DNA of 37,540 nt from a virus. The notes below the pieces were generated by a model. The model ran no database searches and was not told the origin of the DNA. It saw nothing but the letters and a program-made list of their open reading frames with translations. The translations under genes and the position numbers were made by a program. Shown here piece by piece: positions 21,170-29,700 of this stretch. Numbering within the stretch: the first letter of the stretch is position 1; each line of letters opens with the position of its first letter. The DNA lies in IMG/VR virus record IMGVR_UViG_3300044641_001089, positions 1 to 37,540 of that record. One strand, written 5' to 3'.

Positions 21170-21573
21170 GTTTAGTCAAAATTAGTGCCGCATTTGAAAA
21201 GAAACTTGCTACTATTGCCAGCAACTTATCGACTGCATTTGAAAATGTTGCATTTACGCCAGTTGAGGGCACACCTTATCAAAGGGTAAGGATTTTGCCT
21301 GCTCAACCAGAGAACCCAACTTTAGGCGATGGGTATTATAGGGAAGTAGGTTTTTTTGAGATAATTTTGTTTTATCCGTTGAATAAGGGCAGGGGTGCGG
21401 CACAAGCAAAAGCGGAAGCAATTAAATCGCATTTTTATCGTGGGTTATCCATGACGGAAAGCAGCTTAGTTGTTAAAGTTATGCGAACACCAATTATAGG
21501 GTCGGCTATTCAAGATGACAAAAATTATGTTTTACCTATTTCCATAAACTATTTTGCGGAAATAAACCCGTAG
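21166..21573 (+). CDS. Tail terminator (DUF4128-like)
   Basis: A 135-residue protein with an N-terminal helix (LVKISAAFEKKLATIASNLS), a strand segment around YQRVRILPAQPENPTLGDGY, a helix rich in Ala (GRGAAQAKAEAIKSHF) and a C-terminal NYFAEINP. This matches the tail terminator/DUF4128 profile, which caps the tail tube at the head end and sets it ready for joining. Position between gp10-like and tail tube genes fits. Confidence 0.8.
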   Translation: MSLVKISAAFEKKLATIASNLSTAFENVAFTPVEGTPYQRVRILPAQPENPTLGDGYYREVGFFEIILFYPLNKGRGAAQAKAEAIKSHFYRGLSMTESSLVVKVMRTPIIGSAIQDDKNYVLPISINYFAEINP

Positions 21574-21576
21574 TAA

Positions 21577-21608
21577 GCCGTAAAAGGCACTTGTCGCCCT
21601 TTGCGGGC
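21577..21608 (+). promoter_or_regulatory. Hairpins before the tail tube gene
   Basis: In the 55-base gap GCC/GGC (21577-21579 with 21586-21588) and GCCC/GGGC around TTTGC (21596-21608) form two small hairpins; TAAGCC at 21574 can alternatively pair with GGCTTA at 21606-21611. The ribosome binding site AAAGGAAAG follows. Function unknown. Confidence 0.45.
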
Positions 21609-21628
21609 TTAATTTGAAAGGAAAGAAA

Positions 21629-22816
21629 ATGGCTTCAGCTCAAGGTATTAATAAGCTACTCATAGCTAAAAAAGAAACTACATGGGGGACTAAACCTTCA
21701 GCGTCAGGTGCATCTTATTACAGACGCGTAACAGGTTCATTCCAATTAGAAAAAGATACATATAATTCAAATGAGATTTTGCCTTCACAGCAAATGCGTG
21801 ACTTCCGTCATGGCACTCGCAAATCAAGCGGCACAATTGATGGTGAATTATCAGGTAGTGCTTACGAGGAATTTATCCAAGCCGCAGTGCGCAGAGATTT
21901 CACTTCAGGCGCAACTACTGGTGCAATCATTACCTTATCATCCACAGTGACAACCATTGTTAGATCATCAGGTTCATTCGTTACTGATGGCTTTAATACT
22001 GGCACGGTGATTAATGTTACTGGCTTTACTGATGCTGGCAATAATGGCTTATTTTTTATTACCGCTTTAACTGCTACTGTTTTAACTGTTACTGGCTTAA
22101 ATAGTCAAACTAGAACAATCGAAGCGGCTGGCGATACAGTTACAGTGGTTGAGCAAGGTAAAAAAACATACATTCCATTAACCAATCAAACTGATGACAG
22201 CTTTACTTTTGAGGAATTTTATCAAGATACTTCAGTGTCACGCACTTTCTTAGGTCAGCAAGTAAACACAATGGATGTTGCTTTACAACCTAACTCAATG
22301 GCTACAATTAATTTTGGCTTTATGGGTAAGGATGCAGAAGCGGCTACATCAAGTGCTTACTTCACATCACCATCAGCAATTTCAGGTGAGAGTATTTATT
22401 CTGCTCCCGATGGCAAGTTATTTATTAATGGCGTGGCTAATGGTGTTGTTACTGCATTAAATATTAAAATTAATAATAACATTCAACAAACTGCTGTTAT
22501 TGGATCAAATTCAATTGGTGCTAAATCACGCGGCAAAGTTGCTGTGTCAATTGATGGGTCTGCAATTTTCCAAGATACAACAGTTTTGAATTATTTTGAT
22601 GCCGAAAGCGAAATCAGTTTGTCTTATGTGTTGCTTAATGCTGATCGTACCGAAGCATTTGCAATTCACATGCCAAAAGTGAAAATTGGTAGCGCAAGCA
22701 CCAATGATGGCGAAAACATTATCTTGTTATCATTCAGTGGCGTTGCTCTTGAATATACTGGTAGCACTGCTGGCGTTCAAACCACTACTATTCAAGTTCA
22801 AGATACAACCTTGTAA
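21629..22816 (+). CDS. Major tail (tube) protein
   Basis: A 395-residue tail tube protein of the 'phage tail tube' type. Recognisable parts are LLIAKKETTWGTKPSASGAS at the start, FQLEKDTYNSNEILPSQQMR, TIDGELS, an inserted beta domain (about residues 95-175, Thr/Val-rich with TVINVTGFTDAG), YIPLTNQTDDSFTFEEFY and a C-terminal ALEYTGSTA. The inserted domain is probably displayed on the tail surface. The ATG at 21629 follows AAAGGAAAG; a start at 21614 would place the ribosome binding site inside the gene. Confidence 0.9.
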   Translation: MASAQGINKLLIAKKETTWGTKPSASGASYYRRVTGSFQLEKDTYNSNEILPSQQMRDFRHGTRKSSGTIDGELSGSAYEEFIQAAVRRDFTSGATTGAIITLSSTVTTIVRSSGSFVTDGFNTGTVINVTGFTDAGNNGLFFITALTATVLTVTGLNSQTRTIEAAGDTVTVVEQGKKTYIPLTNQTDDSFTFEEFYQDTSVSRTFLGQQVNTMDVALQPNSMATINFGFMGKDAEAATSSAYFTSPSAISGESIYSAPDGKLFINGVANGVVTALNIKINNNIQQTAVIGSNSIGAKSRGKVAVSIDGSAIFQDTTVLNYFDAESEISLSYVLLNADRTEAFAIHMPKVKIGSASTNDGENIILLSFSGVALEYTGSTAGVQTTTIQVQDTTL

Positions 22817-22822
22817 CAGTTT

Positions 22823-22874
22823 AGCCATGACTAGCATTAGCGAAAAGGTAGCTGCCCTCTACCCTGTCATGGCT
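22823..22874 (+). ncRNA. Cloverleaf-like RNA between tail tube and tail chaperone genes
   Basis: AGCCATGAC (22823-22831) pairs perfectly with GTCATGGCT (22866-22874), closing a junction that contains GGTAG/CTACC (22847-22851 with 22859-22863) and a small CTA/TAG hairpin (22831-22840). No U-tract follows and no tRNA features are present. It may stabilise the 3' end of the abundant tube message or act as a processing site. Confidence 0.6.
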
Positions 22875-22899
22875 TCCAATAGGGCATAAAGGGCTTATT

Positions 22900-23301
22900 A
22901 TGAAACAAATTGATATTACCTCGTTTAATGCAATCAAAGATTCAGAGCAAGGTTATGACCTTGAGATGAAAGCGGCTGATGGTCAAGACACTGGAATTAT
23001 ATTTACCATATTAGGCAAATATGCAGAGCCAGTTCAAAAATGGTCAAAAAAGATATTTTCAGAATACCAACGCGACATTGAATTTGCAAAGCGCAAAGGT
23101 AAAGATCCCGAACAAAAAACAATTGATGAGTTACGCGAACAAAATATACAGGGCGCAGTGATTCGTGTGGTTGGTTGGAAAAATGTAAAACAAGAGTTTT
23201 CTGCTGAATTATTAAAAACAGTCTTATTAAACAATCCGCATTTTGTTGATCAGATTATTGAGGAAAGCGATAACGCAGGAAATTTCACGAAAGCCTTGTA
23301 A
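22900..23301 (+). CDS. Tail assembly chaperone, short form (gpG-like)
   Basis: A 133-residue protein in the position of lambda gpG, between the tube and tape measure genes. It has FNAIKDSEQGYDLEMKAADG, a TGIIFTILGKYAEPVQKW strand-helix part and a helical IDELREQNIQGAVI region. Chaperones of this type coat the tape measure protein and recruit tube subunits. A -1 slippery site AAATTTC at 23280-23286, five codons before the stop, allows part of the ribosomes to continue into the next frame and make the long form. Confidence 0.85.
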   Translation: MKQIDITSFNAIKDSEQGYDLEMKAADGQDTGIIFTILGKYAEPVQKWSKKIFSEYQRDIEFAKRKGKDPEQKTIDELREQNIQGAVIRVVGWKNVKQEFSAELLKTVLLNNPHFVDQIIEESDNAGNFTKAL

Positions 23302-23327
23302 GCGAGCTGTTAGAGTATTGCAAGGCT
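23280..23327 (+). promoter_or_regulatory. -1 programmed frameshift signal
   Basis: AAATTTC (23280-23286) is read in phase as A-AAT-TTC, a canonical X-XXY-YYZ slippery heptamer. Five bases later AGCCTTG (23292-23298) can pair perfectly with CAAGGCT (23321-23327), placing a 7-bp stem-loop at the ideal distance; the zero-frame stop TAA (23299-23301) lies in its loop. The -1 frame is open to 23630. Confidence 0.9.
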
Positions 23328-23630
23328 GAATTTGCATTAAATAAAATTAGCGTTGATGGCAAAAATACCATTAGGCAACATTATATATCTGCGAATATTC
23401 CTAGAGATCAATGGGGTATTCCTGATATGCCTGAACCGCTATTTTATGTCTGGGCATGGTTTGTTAAATTACATGGCACTAGATCATCGGGGATGTCACT
23501 TAACCCAATAAATTTCCAAGAGATTTATTCATTTTGCCGACTTTATGGCATTATAATGACCGAGTGGGAAATTGATCTAGTTTGCCGACTTGATAGTGTT
23601 GCTTTAACGGAAATGCAAAAGGACAAATGA
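23286..23630 (+). CDS. Tail assembly chaperone, frameshift extension (gpT-like)
   Basis: This reading frame has no start of its own upstream of 23427 and is entered by -1 frameshifting at 23286. The joined product is 22900-23286 plus 23286-23630, 243 residues, with the added part beginning HESLVSELLEYCKAEF and containing PEPLFYVWAWFVKLHGTRSS, a C-terminal gpT-like helical domain ending MQKDK. This corresponds to lambda gpGT. Independent start at ATG 23427 (67 residues) is possible but has no ribosome binding site. The stop overlaps the tape measure start as ATGA. Confidence 0.88.
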   Translation, partial: HESLVSELLEYCKAEFALNKISVDGKNTIRQHYISANIPRDQWGIPDMPEPLFYVWAWFVKLHGTRSSGMSLNPINFQEIYSFCRLYGIIMTEWEIDLVCRLDSVALTEMQKDK

Positions 23631-25903
23631 TGGCTGTTGATATTCTTAGTTTAGGGTTTAAGGTTGATACCGCCCAAGTCAAAACCGCATCTAAAGACCT
23701 CGATTCATTAAGCGTATCTGCTAGAAAAACCAATGATTCATTAATTGGTGCTGGCAATAGCGCAAAAAAAGTAAGCACTGATACAGTTGCGTTATCTGAT
23801 TCCGTTGCTAGATTAGCAAAGGCTTATATTGGATTGCAAAGCGCAAAAGCCCTTGTCGGAATAGCTGACGATTACACAAAATTAGTTGCTCAATTAAAAT
23901 TAGCGACTAAATCTCAAGACGAATTCCAAGCCGCGTTTAGTAATGTTCAAAAAATAGCTTTAACAGCTCAAGCTGGGCTATCTGAAACAGCAGTTTTATA
24001 TTCTCGCATATCAAATGCCACAAGGGAACTTGGAGCAAATCAAACAACAGTTGCCGCTATTACCGAAACAATTGCATTAGGCTTAAAGGTATCAGGTGCT
24101 ACTGCTTCAGAATCTGCAAGTGCAATGCTTCAATTGTCACAGGCATTTGGATCAGGGGTGTTGCGTGGTGAGGAATTTAATGCAGTAAATGAAGCCGCGC
24201 CTAGATTAATGAAAGCATTAGCTGATGGAATGGGCGTGCCTATTGGTAGATTGCGCAATTTAGCCAGTGAAGGCAAGATTACTTCCGATATATTAGGCAA
24301 TGCCCTTGTTAAATCATTAGAACAAGTTAGAACCGAAGCAGAGCAAATGAATACCGTCAGCGGTGCGTTTGTTGGATTAAAAAACAATATTTTACTTACT
24401 GCTGGTGAATTAGATAAAGCAACTGGCGCAAGTACCGAATTTGCAAAATCAATCAAATCATTTACAGAAAGCGGTGCAATTCGAGTGATATTTGAAGCCA
24501 TTGCTGTGTTTGGCGTCAATGTCGCTTTTGTTTTCCAAACATTAGGTCGTGAAATAGGCGGATTTGCCGCACAACTTGAAGCGTTATCAAGATTGGATTT
24601 TAAAGGCGCAATTGCTATTGGTGATCAAGTTGGGAAAGATGCCGAGGAAGCTAGGATTAAAGTAGATAAATTAACCGAATCAATACTTAATCCAAAGGTT
24701 ACAAATGCTCCAATTAATGCAGAATTAAAAGAATTAAAAAAAGTTACTGGCGAATTAACTGCCGAACAAATTGCAAAAGCAAAACAAGTTGCAAAAGAAA
24801 ATAGAGATTTGCTAACTAGCATTAAAGAGTTGGTGGATGGCGAACGAAGTAACATTCAAGTCTTGCAAGATAAGTTAGATCACAATGAAAAAATAACTGC
24901 AAGCAATAGAAAATTAGCACAAGGTTATTTAGATTTAGCAAAATCATTAGCATTTGCAAAAGCTGATATGGATGCCTTTAACCAAGGCATGGAAAATGAA
25001 GCCGATATGTTTAATGAAGCATTAAAAGCGGAACAAGACTATACAGAAAAAATGTCTGCCAATTACACATCGATGGCAGATGATTTGTTAAAAGAAAATG
25101 AGGATTTAAATGCTCGTTTAATTGTAAATGATCAGGAAAGAGCAACGGAGCAATTGCGCATAGAGCATGACCGTAAAGTGCAAATGATTCAAAGCACGAC
25201 TGAACAAGGCGATGCACAAGATGATTTAATCCGTCAGGAAATGGAAAATTATCGTTTGCGCAATAAAGAATTGGAAATGTCACAAGGATTGGTCAAAGAT
25301 TTAGGGATGACTTTTACTAGCGCATTTGAGGATGCCGTTGTTGCTGGTAAAAAATTGTCAGAGGTGTTGCAAAGCGTATTGCAAGATGTTTTACGCCTTG
25401 TTACTAGACAACTTATTACTAATCCATTAATGGGCGCAATTGGTGGTGCATTACAAAATATATTGCCAAGTAGCATGGGTGGATATACTGCTTTGCCTGA
25501 TTTTGTACCAGCTTATGCAGGGGCTACTGCCAGTGCAAATGGTAATGTTATGACCCCAAATGGACCAGCAAAATTAAATACTTATGCCAATGGCGGTATT
25601 GCTACCAGCCCACAAGTTTCATTGTTTGGTGAGGGTAGAATGAATGAGGCTTATGTGCCTTTGCCTGATGGTCGAACAATTCCAGTTAGCATGAAAGGTG
25701 GCGGATCAAATGTGCAAGTGGTGGTCAATAATAACACTCCAGCACAAGCCACTACTTCTGAAACCGTAGATAGTCGCGGAAATCGTAGAATTGAAGTTAC
25801 AGTCAGCGAGTTGGTGGCTGGTGAGATTAGACGCAATGGTAGTTCTGCCAATTCTGCCATTAAAAATACATTTAATACACAACCAGTTTTGATTGGACGA
25901 TAA
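23627..25903 (+). CDS. Tail tape measure protein
   Basis: A 758-residue tape measure protein. The N-terminal 250 residues carry the lambda-like tape measure domain (VDILSLGFKVDTAQVKTASK, then LPQ-type helix KALVGIADDYTKLVAQLKLA, and a conserved VNEAAPRLMKALADGMGVPI segment). A long helical middle (about 330-600, Lys/Glu/Gln-rich) sets tail length. The C-terminus is beta-rich and Gly-rich with ATSPQVSLFGEGRMNEAYVP and LPDGRTIPV, typical of the lambda gpH tip region. By the usual helix rise it suggests a tail near 110 nm. The start has two ATGs (23627 and 23630). Confidence 0.93.
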   Translation: MMAVDILSLGFKVDTAQVKTASKDLDSLSVSARKTNDSLIGAGNSAKKVSTDTVALSDSVARLAKAYIGLQSAKALVGIADDYTKLVAQLKLATKSQDEFQAAFSNVQKIALTAQAGLSETAVLYSRISNATRELGANQTTVAAITETIALGLKVSGATASESASAMLQLSQAFGSGVLRGEEFNAVNEAAPRLMKALADGMGVPIGRLRNLASEGKITSDILGNALVKSLEQVRTEAEQMNTVSGAFVGLKNNILLTAGELDKATGASTEFAKSIKSFTESGAIRVIFEAIAVFGVNVAFVFQTLGREIGGFAAQLEALSRLDFKGAIAIGDQVGKDAEEARIKVDKLTESILNPKVTNAPINAELKELKKVTGELTAEQIAKAKQVAKENRDLLTSIKELVDGERSNIQVLQDKLDHNEKITASNRKLAQGYLDLAKSLAFAKADMDAFNQGMENEADMFNEALKAEQDYTEKMSANYTSMADDLLKENEDLNARLIVNDQERATEQLRIEHDRKVQMIQSTTEQGDAQDDLIRQEMENYRLRNKELEMSQGLVKDLGMTFTSAFEDAVVAGKKLSEVLQSVLQDVLRLVTRQLITNPLMGAIGGALQNILPSSMGGYTALPDFVPAYAGATASANGNVMTPNGPAKLNTYANGGIATSPQVSLFGEGRMNEAYVPLPDGRTIPVSMKGGGSNVQVVVNNNTPAQATTSETVDSRGNRRIEVTVSELVAGEIRRNGSSANSAIKNTFNTQPVLIGR

Positions 25904-25904
25904 A

Positions 25905-26267
25905 ATGGCGGCTTATACTTTCCCTGCTACATTGCCACAATATGTGACTACTAATTATAGCGAAGCATCGGGCGTATTAACATTGGTCACTCCGATGGAT
26001 ATGGGACCCCCAAAAATGCGTAGGCGTGGAGTTAAGCCAACTAACTTTGCCGTCAGCTTTGTTATGGATAATACTCAAATTGAAACATTAGATGATTTCA
26101 TTAAAGATACAATAAAAGGCACTGCAAGATTTGATTTTCCGCACCCTAGAACACGATCAACAATTGAGGTCAGAATAATACCTAATTCAGACGGCACATA
26201 TTATAATATCGATTATCTTGGTGTAGAACATTACACTGTGTCCATGAAATTAGAGCAAATGCCATGA
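25905..26267 (+). CDS. Minor tail protein (distal tail region)
   Basis: A 120-residue beta-rich protein, starting AAYTFPATLPQYVTTNYSEA, with TPMDMGPPKMRRRGVKP and NFAVSFVMDNTQIETLDDFI, ending HYTVSMKLEQMP. Size, the M-x-MGPPK-x-RRR motif and position match the small distal tail proteins (lambda gpM-like) that join the tube to the tip. I prefer the ATG at 25905 over TTG at 25893. The stop overlaps the next start (ATGA). Confidence 0.82.
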   Translation: MAAYTFPATLPQYVTTNYSEASGVLTLVTPMDMGPPKMRRRGVKPTNFAVSFVMDNTQIETLDDFIKDTIKGTARFDFPHPRTRSTIEVRIIPNSDGTYYNIDYLGVEHYTVSMKLEQMP

Positions 26268-26779
26268 GTAGATTAAATTCATTATCGCCAGCCGCTTTAA
26301 GGGCTATGTTTAGCCAAGATGCTGACGATACATTGGCAGTTTTGGTAACTATTAGCGGCACTGGATTAGATACTCCAATTAGGATTGCCGATAACTATAT
26401 TCAACGATTATCTGAAACAGATGATGAGGTTATTTATGGCATAGTAAGTCGCACAAATAGTTTTGTTTTTATTCCGTTTGATATTAATTTACCAACAGAG
26501 GAAACAGAATCCGCTCCAAGATGCCAAATTACAATTAATGATGTTACTCGCTATATTATTCCAATGATAAGAGAGGCAAGCGTTACATTGAATGTCTTAA
26601 TTGAATTGGTTTTAATTAGCACACCAAATACAGTGGAAGTGGCTTTTGATGGATTTTTAATGTCAGGAATTAGTTACAATGCCAATAGCGTCACTGCTGA
26701 TTTGGTTGTTGATAGCTTGTCGGCAGAGCCGTTTCCTGCTCATACTTTTACCCCGTCTTATTTCGCAGGGCTATTCTAA
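26264..26779 (+). CDS. DUF1833 tail protein (gpL-like)
   Basis: A 171-residue protein of DUF1833: LNSLSPAALRAMFSQDADDT at the start, then LAVLVTISGTGLDTPIRIAD and FIPFDINLPTEETESAPRCQ, and a C-terminal FPAHTFTPSYFAGLF. DUF1833 proteins occupy the place of lambda gpL at the tail tip. It is followed directly, sharing a base with its stop, by the giant tip gene. Confidence 0.88.
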   Translation: MSRLNSLSPAALRAMFSQDADDTLAVLVTISGTGLDTPIRIADNYIQRLSETDDEVIYGIVSRTNSFVFIPFDINLPTEETESAPRCQITINDVTRYIIPMIREASVTLNVLIELVLISTPNTVEVAFDGFLMSGISYNANSVTADLVVDSLSAEPFPAHTFTPSYFAGLF

Positions 26780-29700
26780 TGCACAATTGGTGGAATGATT
26801 ACATAACAATCCCATATAAAAAAATGGGTAGAGATATTGATGGATTAGATTGCTGGGGCTTAGTGCGTCTAATATATAAAGATCAATTTAATATTGATTT
26901 GCCATCTTATGTTGATCAATACAATGCTGATGATACTCATAGCACTCTTGCCGAATTAATCGCCATAAGCAAAGAAAGTTGGACTAAAACCGATAGTCCA
27001 GTTGTTGGCGATGTTTTACTACTTCGTGCCGAAGGCAGTTTATCCCATGTTGGTGTCGTTATTTCGCCTACGCATTTTATCCATGTTATAGAGGATGTTA
27101 ATGTAGCCATTGAGAGATATGATCAAGGCAAATGGAAAAGTCGCTTAGAGGGGGCATACCGTTATGATAGCAACCTTACTGTCGGGGATGTTTCTATTGT
27201 TGCCTGCCCAAATCCATTAAAAAATGTGCGTATTGATGGTCATGTGCCTGCTGATTCTACTATCAACGAAATTGTAGAATATATTAAAAAAGAATATGCG
27301 TCTGATTTGCATATAGATAGCAATGTAGCAATTATGGTAAATGGCATGCCAGTACCGCAAGAGCAATGGGATATGAAACCAGTCAATGGAGACATGATTC
27401 AGTATCGTGCCGTTGCTGGTAAAGGTGCAATTAAATTAATTGCTACCATTGCAGTTGTAGTTGCCGCGGCTTATTTTGCTCCCGCTGTTTTAACTGGGCT
27501 TGGTATTGAAGCTACTGCCACAGCTTTAGCAGTTGCGTCTGCTGGAATTTCAATTGTTGGAACTATGCTAATTAATGCCATATTTCCAATTCGCCCACCA
27601 TCCGCTCCCGAAAGTGCAGGAACTGCTGAAAATCAAAATTTATTACAAGGTGGTAGTAATAAAGCAAACCCTTATGGGGCAATACCAGTTGTATTGGGAA
27701 AAATTAGGTTTACTGCACCACTTGGTGCGCAAATTTATGCTGAAGCAAATGCCGATACATCTTATTTAAGAATGTTATTGGTTTGGGGTTATGGCGGTTT
27801 GCAAGTGTCTGATATGCGTATTGGTGATACTGAAATTAATACGCTTGAGGAAATTCAAATTGAAACCCTACATGGTTTTAAAGATCCCAACATTTCAAAA
27901 AATAGATTTAATGCAATTTATCCAAAAGATGTTGAGCAGGAAATAATTAATTTAACTCTTACTGGTTCAAATGATAGCCCACCTAGTGCATGGGTTGAAA
28001 GAACAATGAATGAATTATGTTCATCAATTAATGTTATTTTGCATTTTCCTGAAGGCTTAAGACGAATTGCTTTAGATGGCGATAATGCAGGAAAAATTTA
28101 TAGCACTCCATTTACTGGCGATGTCCAAATACGAGAAGTAGATCCTGATACATTAGCCCCACTTACAGATTGGGGAAATATTGAAAAAATTACTTCAGAA
28201 GTTAAACTTGATCTTGGTGCAAGTTTTTATCAAATAGTTACCGGTTGGTTTAATCAACAGCCTACTTCTGTTTATCAGTGGAGTAGCATAATTTTAGATA
28301 AATACAATAAAGTTATAATTAGAAAAGGCTCATACACCGCAGATCCAAATGCAGATCCAAGTGGTGAAATATTGGCAAGATTAAAAAAAGATACAAAAAA
28401 TTTAAGTACAACTTATTCAAGATTGGCTGTTATTCAGCCAAGCGAAACTGAGTTATGGCGAGTTTGTTTATATGGGAATACTGTTTATCAAACTGTTGAT
28501 TTAAGATCATCCATAGATGGCACTTACAGTGGATTTAATTTAACTACTACTCCAATATTTGGGAATATTGGAATATTTGGCTTTCAAGATGTAGTTGGTC
28601 GATTTGTAACTTTATCTGCTGGATCAATTGATAGAACAGGTAGAACTCAAACTGTTAGTTTGGGTGTTACTGGGACAAGTTTTGTTAAGCGCAAAGATGC
28701 TTTTAGCTATAATGTTTCATTTGATGTGCCTTATGGCAAATATCAAGTTAGAGTAAGGCGAATTACATCAACATCGGATGAGGAAACTGTTAATGGTGTT
28801 AAATACCATTATTACCATTCATCTATATTGTCTGCTATTACTGCTTATGGTAATACTAGACCAGTTGTAGAGCCTAAACCATTGGCAATGTCAGCCATTC
28901 GAGTTAAAGCCACTGATCAATTTAATGGCAATTTAGAGGGGATATCAGCTACTTTACATTCAATTTGTAAAGATTGGAATGATGCAACTTCTACTTGGAT
29001 TGAAAGACCAACTAGAAATCCAGCCTCATTGTTTAGATATGTATTGCAACATCCAGCAAATGCAAAAGCCTTGCCAGATTCAAAAATTGATCTTAATGCC
29101 TTAATTGAATGGCATGATTATTGTAATGAGAATGGATTTACTTACGATAATGTCATTACAAGTCGCAGAAGTTTATTGGATGTATTAAAAGATATTTGTG
29201 CGGCTGGCAGATCCTCGCCAACATTAAAAGATGGGGTATGGACTGTTATTACAGATAAACCCCGTACTACTACAACTCAATTTTTTACCCCACATAATTC
29301 ATGGGGGTTTGAATCAGTTAAAACATTACCTACTATTCCACATGCTTTTAGAGTGCCATTTATTAATAGTGAACAAGGCTTTCAGCCTGATGAGTATGTT
29401 GTTTACAATGATGGCTATAGTGCATCAAATGCTACTCTTTATGAGCAAATTAATTTAAATGGCGTAACTGTTAGAGAAGCAATTTATAAACACGCTAGAT
29501 TTCATTTTGCTCAAATTAAATTGCGCCCTGAAACCTATACGCTTAACGCGGATATAGAGCATTTAGTCTGCACTAGAGGTGATTTGGTTAAAGTTAGCCA
29601 TGATGTGCCAATGTGGGGTCTTGGATCAGGCAGGATTAAGTCGCGCATTACATCCACTCAAATTGAGTTAGATGAAGCGATGCCGATGGATGCAGGTGTG

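Noticed and set aside
22823-22874. tRNA-like gene
   Set aside because: There is a cloverleaf-like outline, but no 7-bp acceptor with T-loop GTTC and no anticodon arm of the right size.
22686-22889. Reading frame across the end of the tail tube gene and the following gap
   Set aside because: It lies mostly inside the tube gene in another frame and its extension is explained by the RNA structure; no ribosome binding site.
23427-23630. Independent 67-residue gene before the tape measure
   Set aside because: No ribosome binding site, and the frame is open back to a -1 slippery site with a stem-loop, so it is the extension of the tail chaperone.
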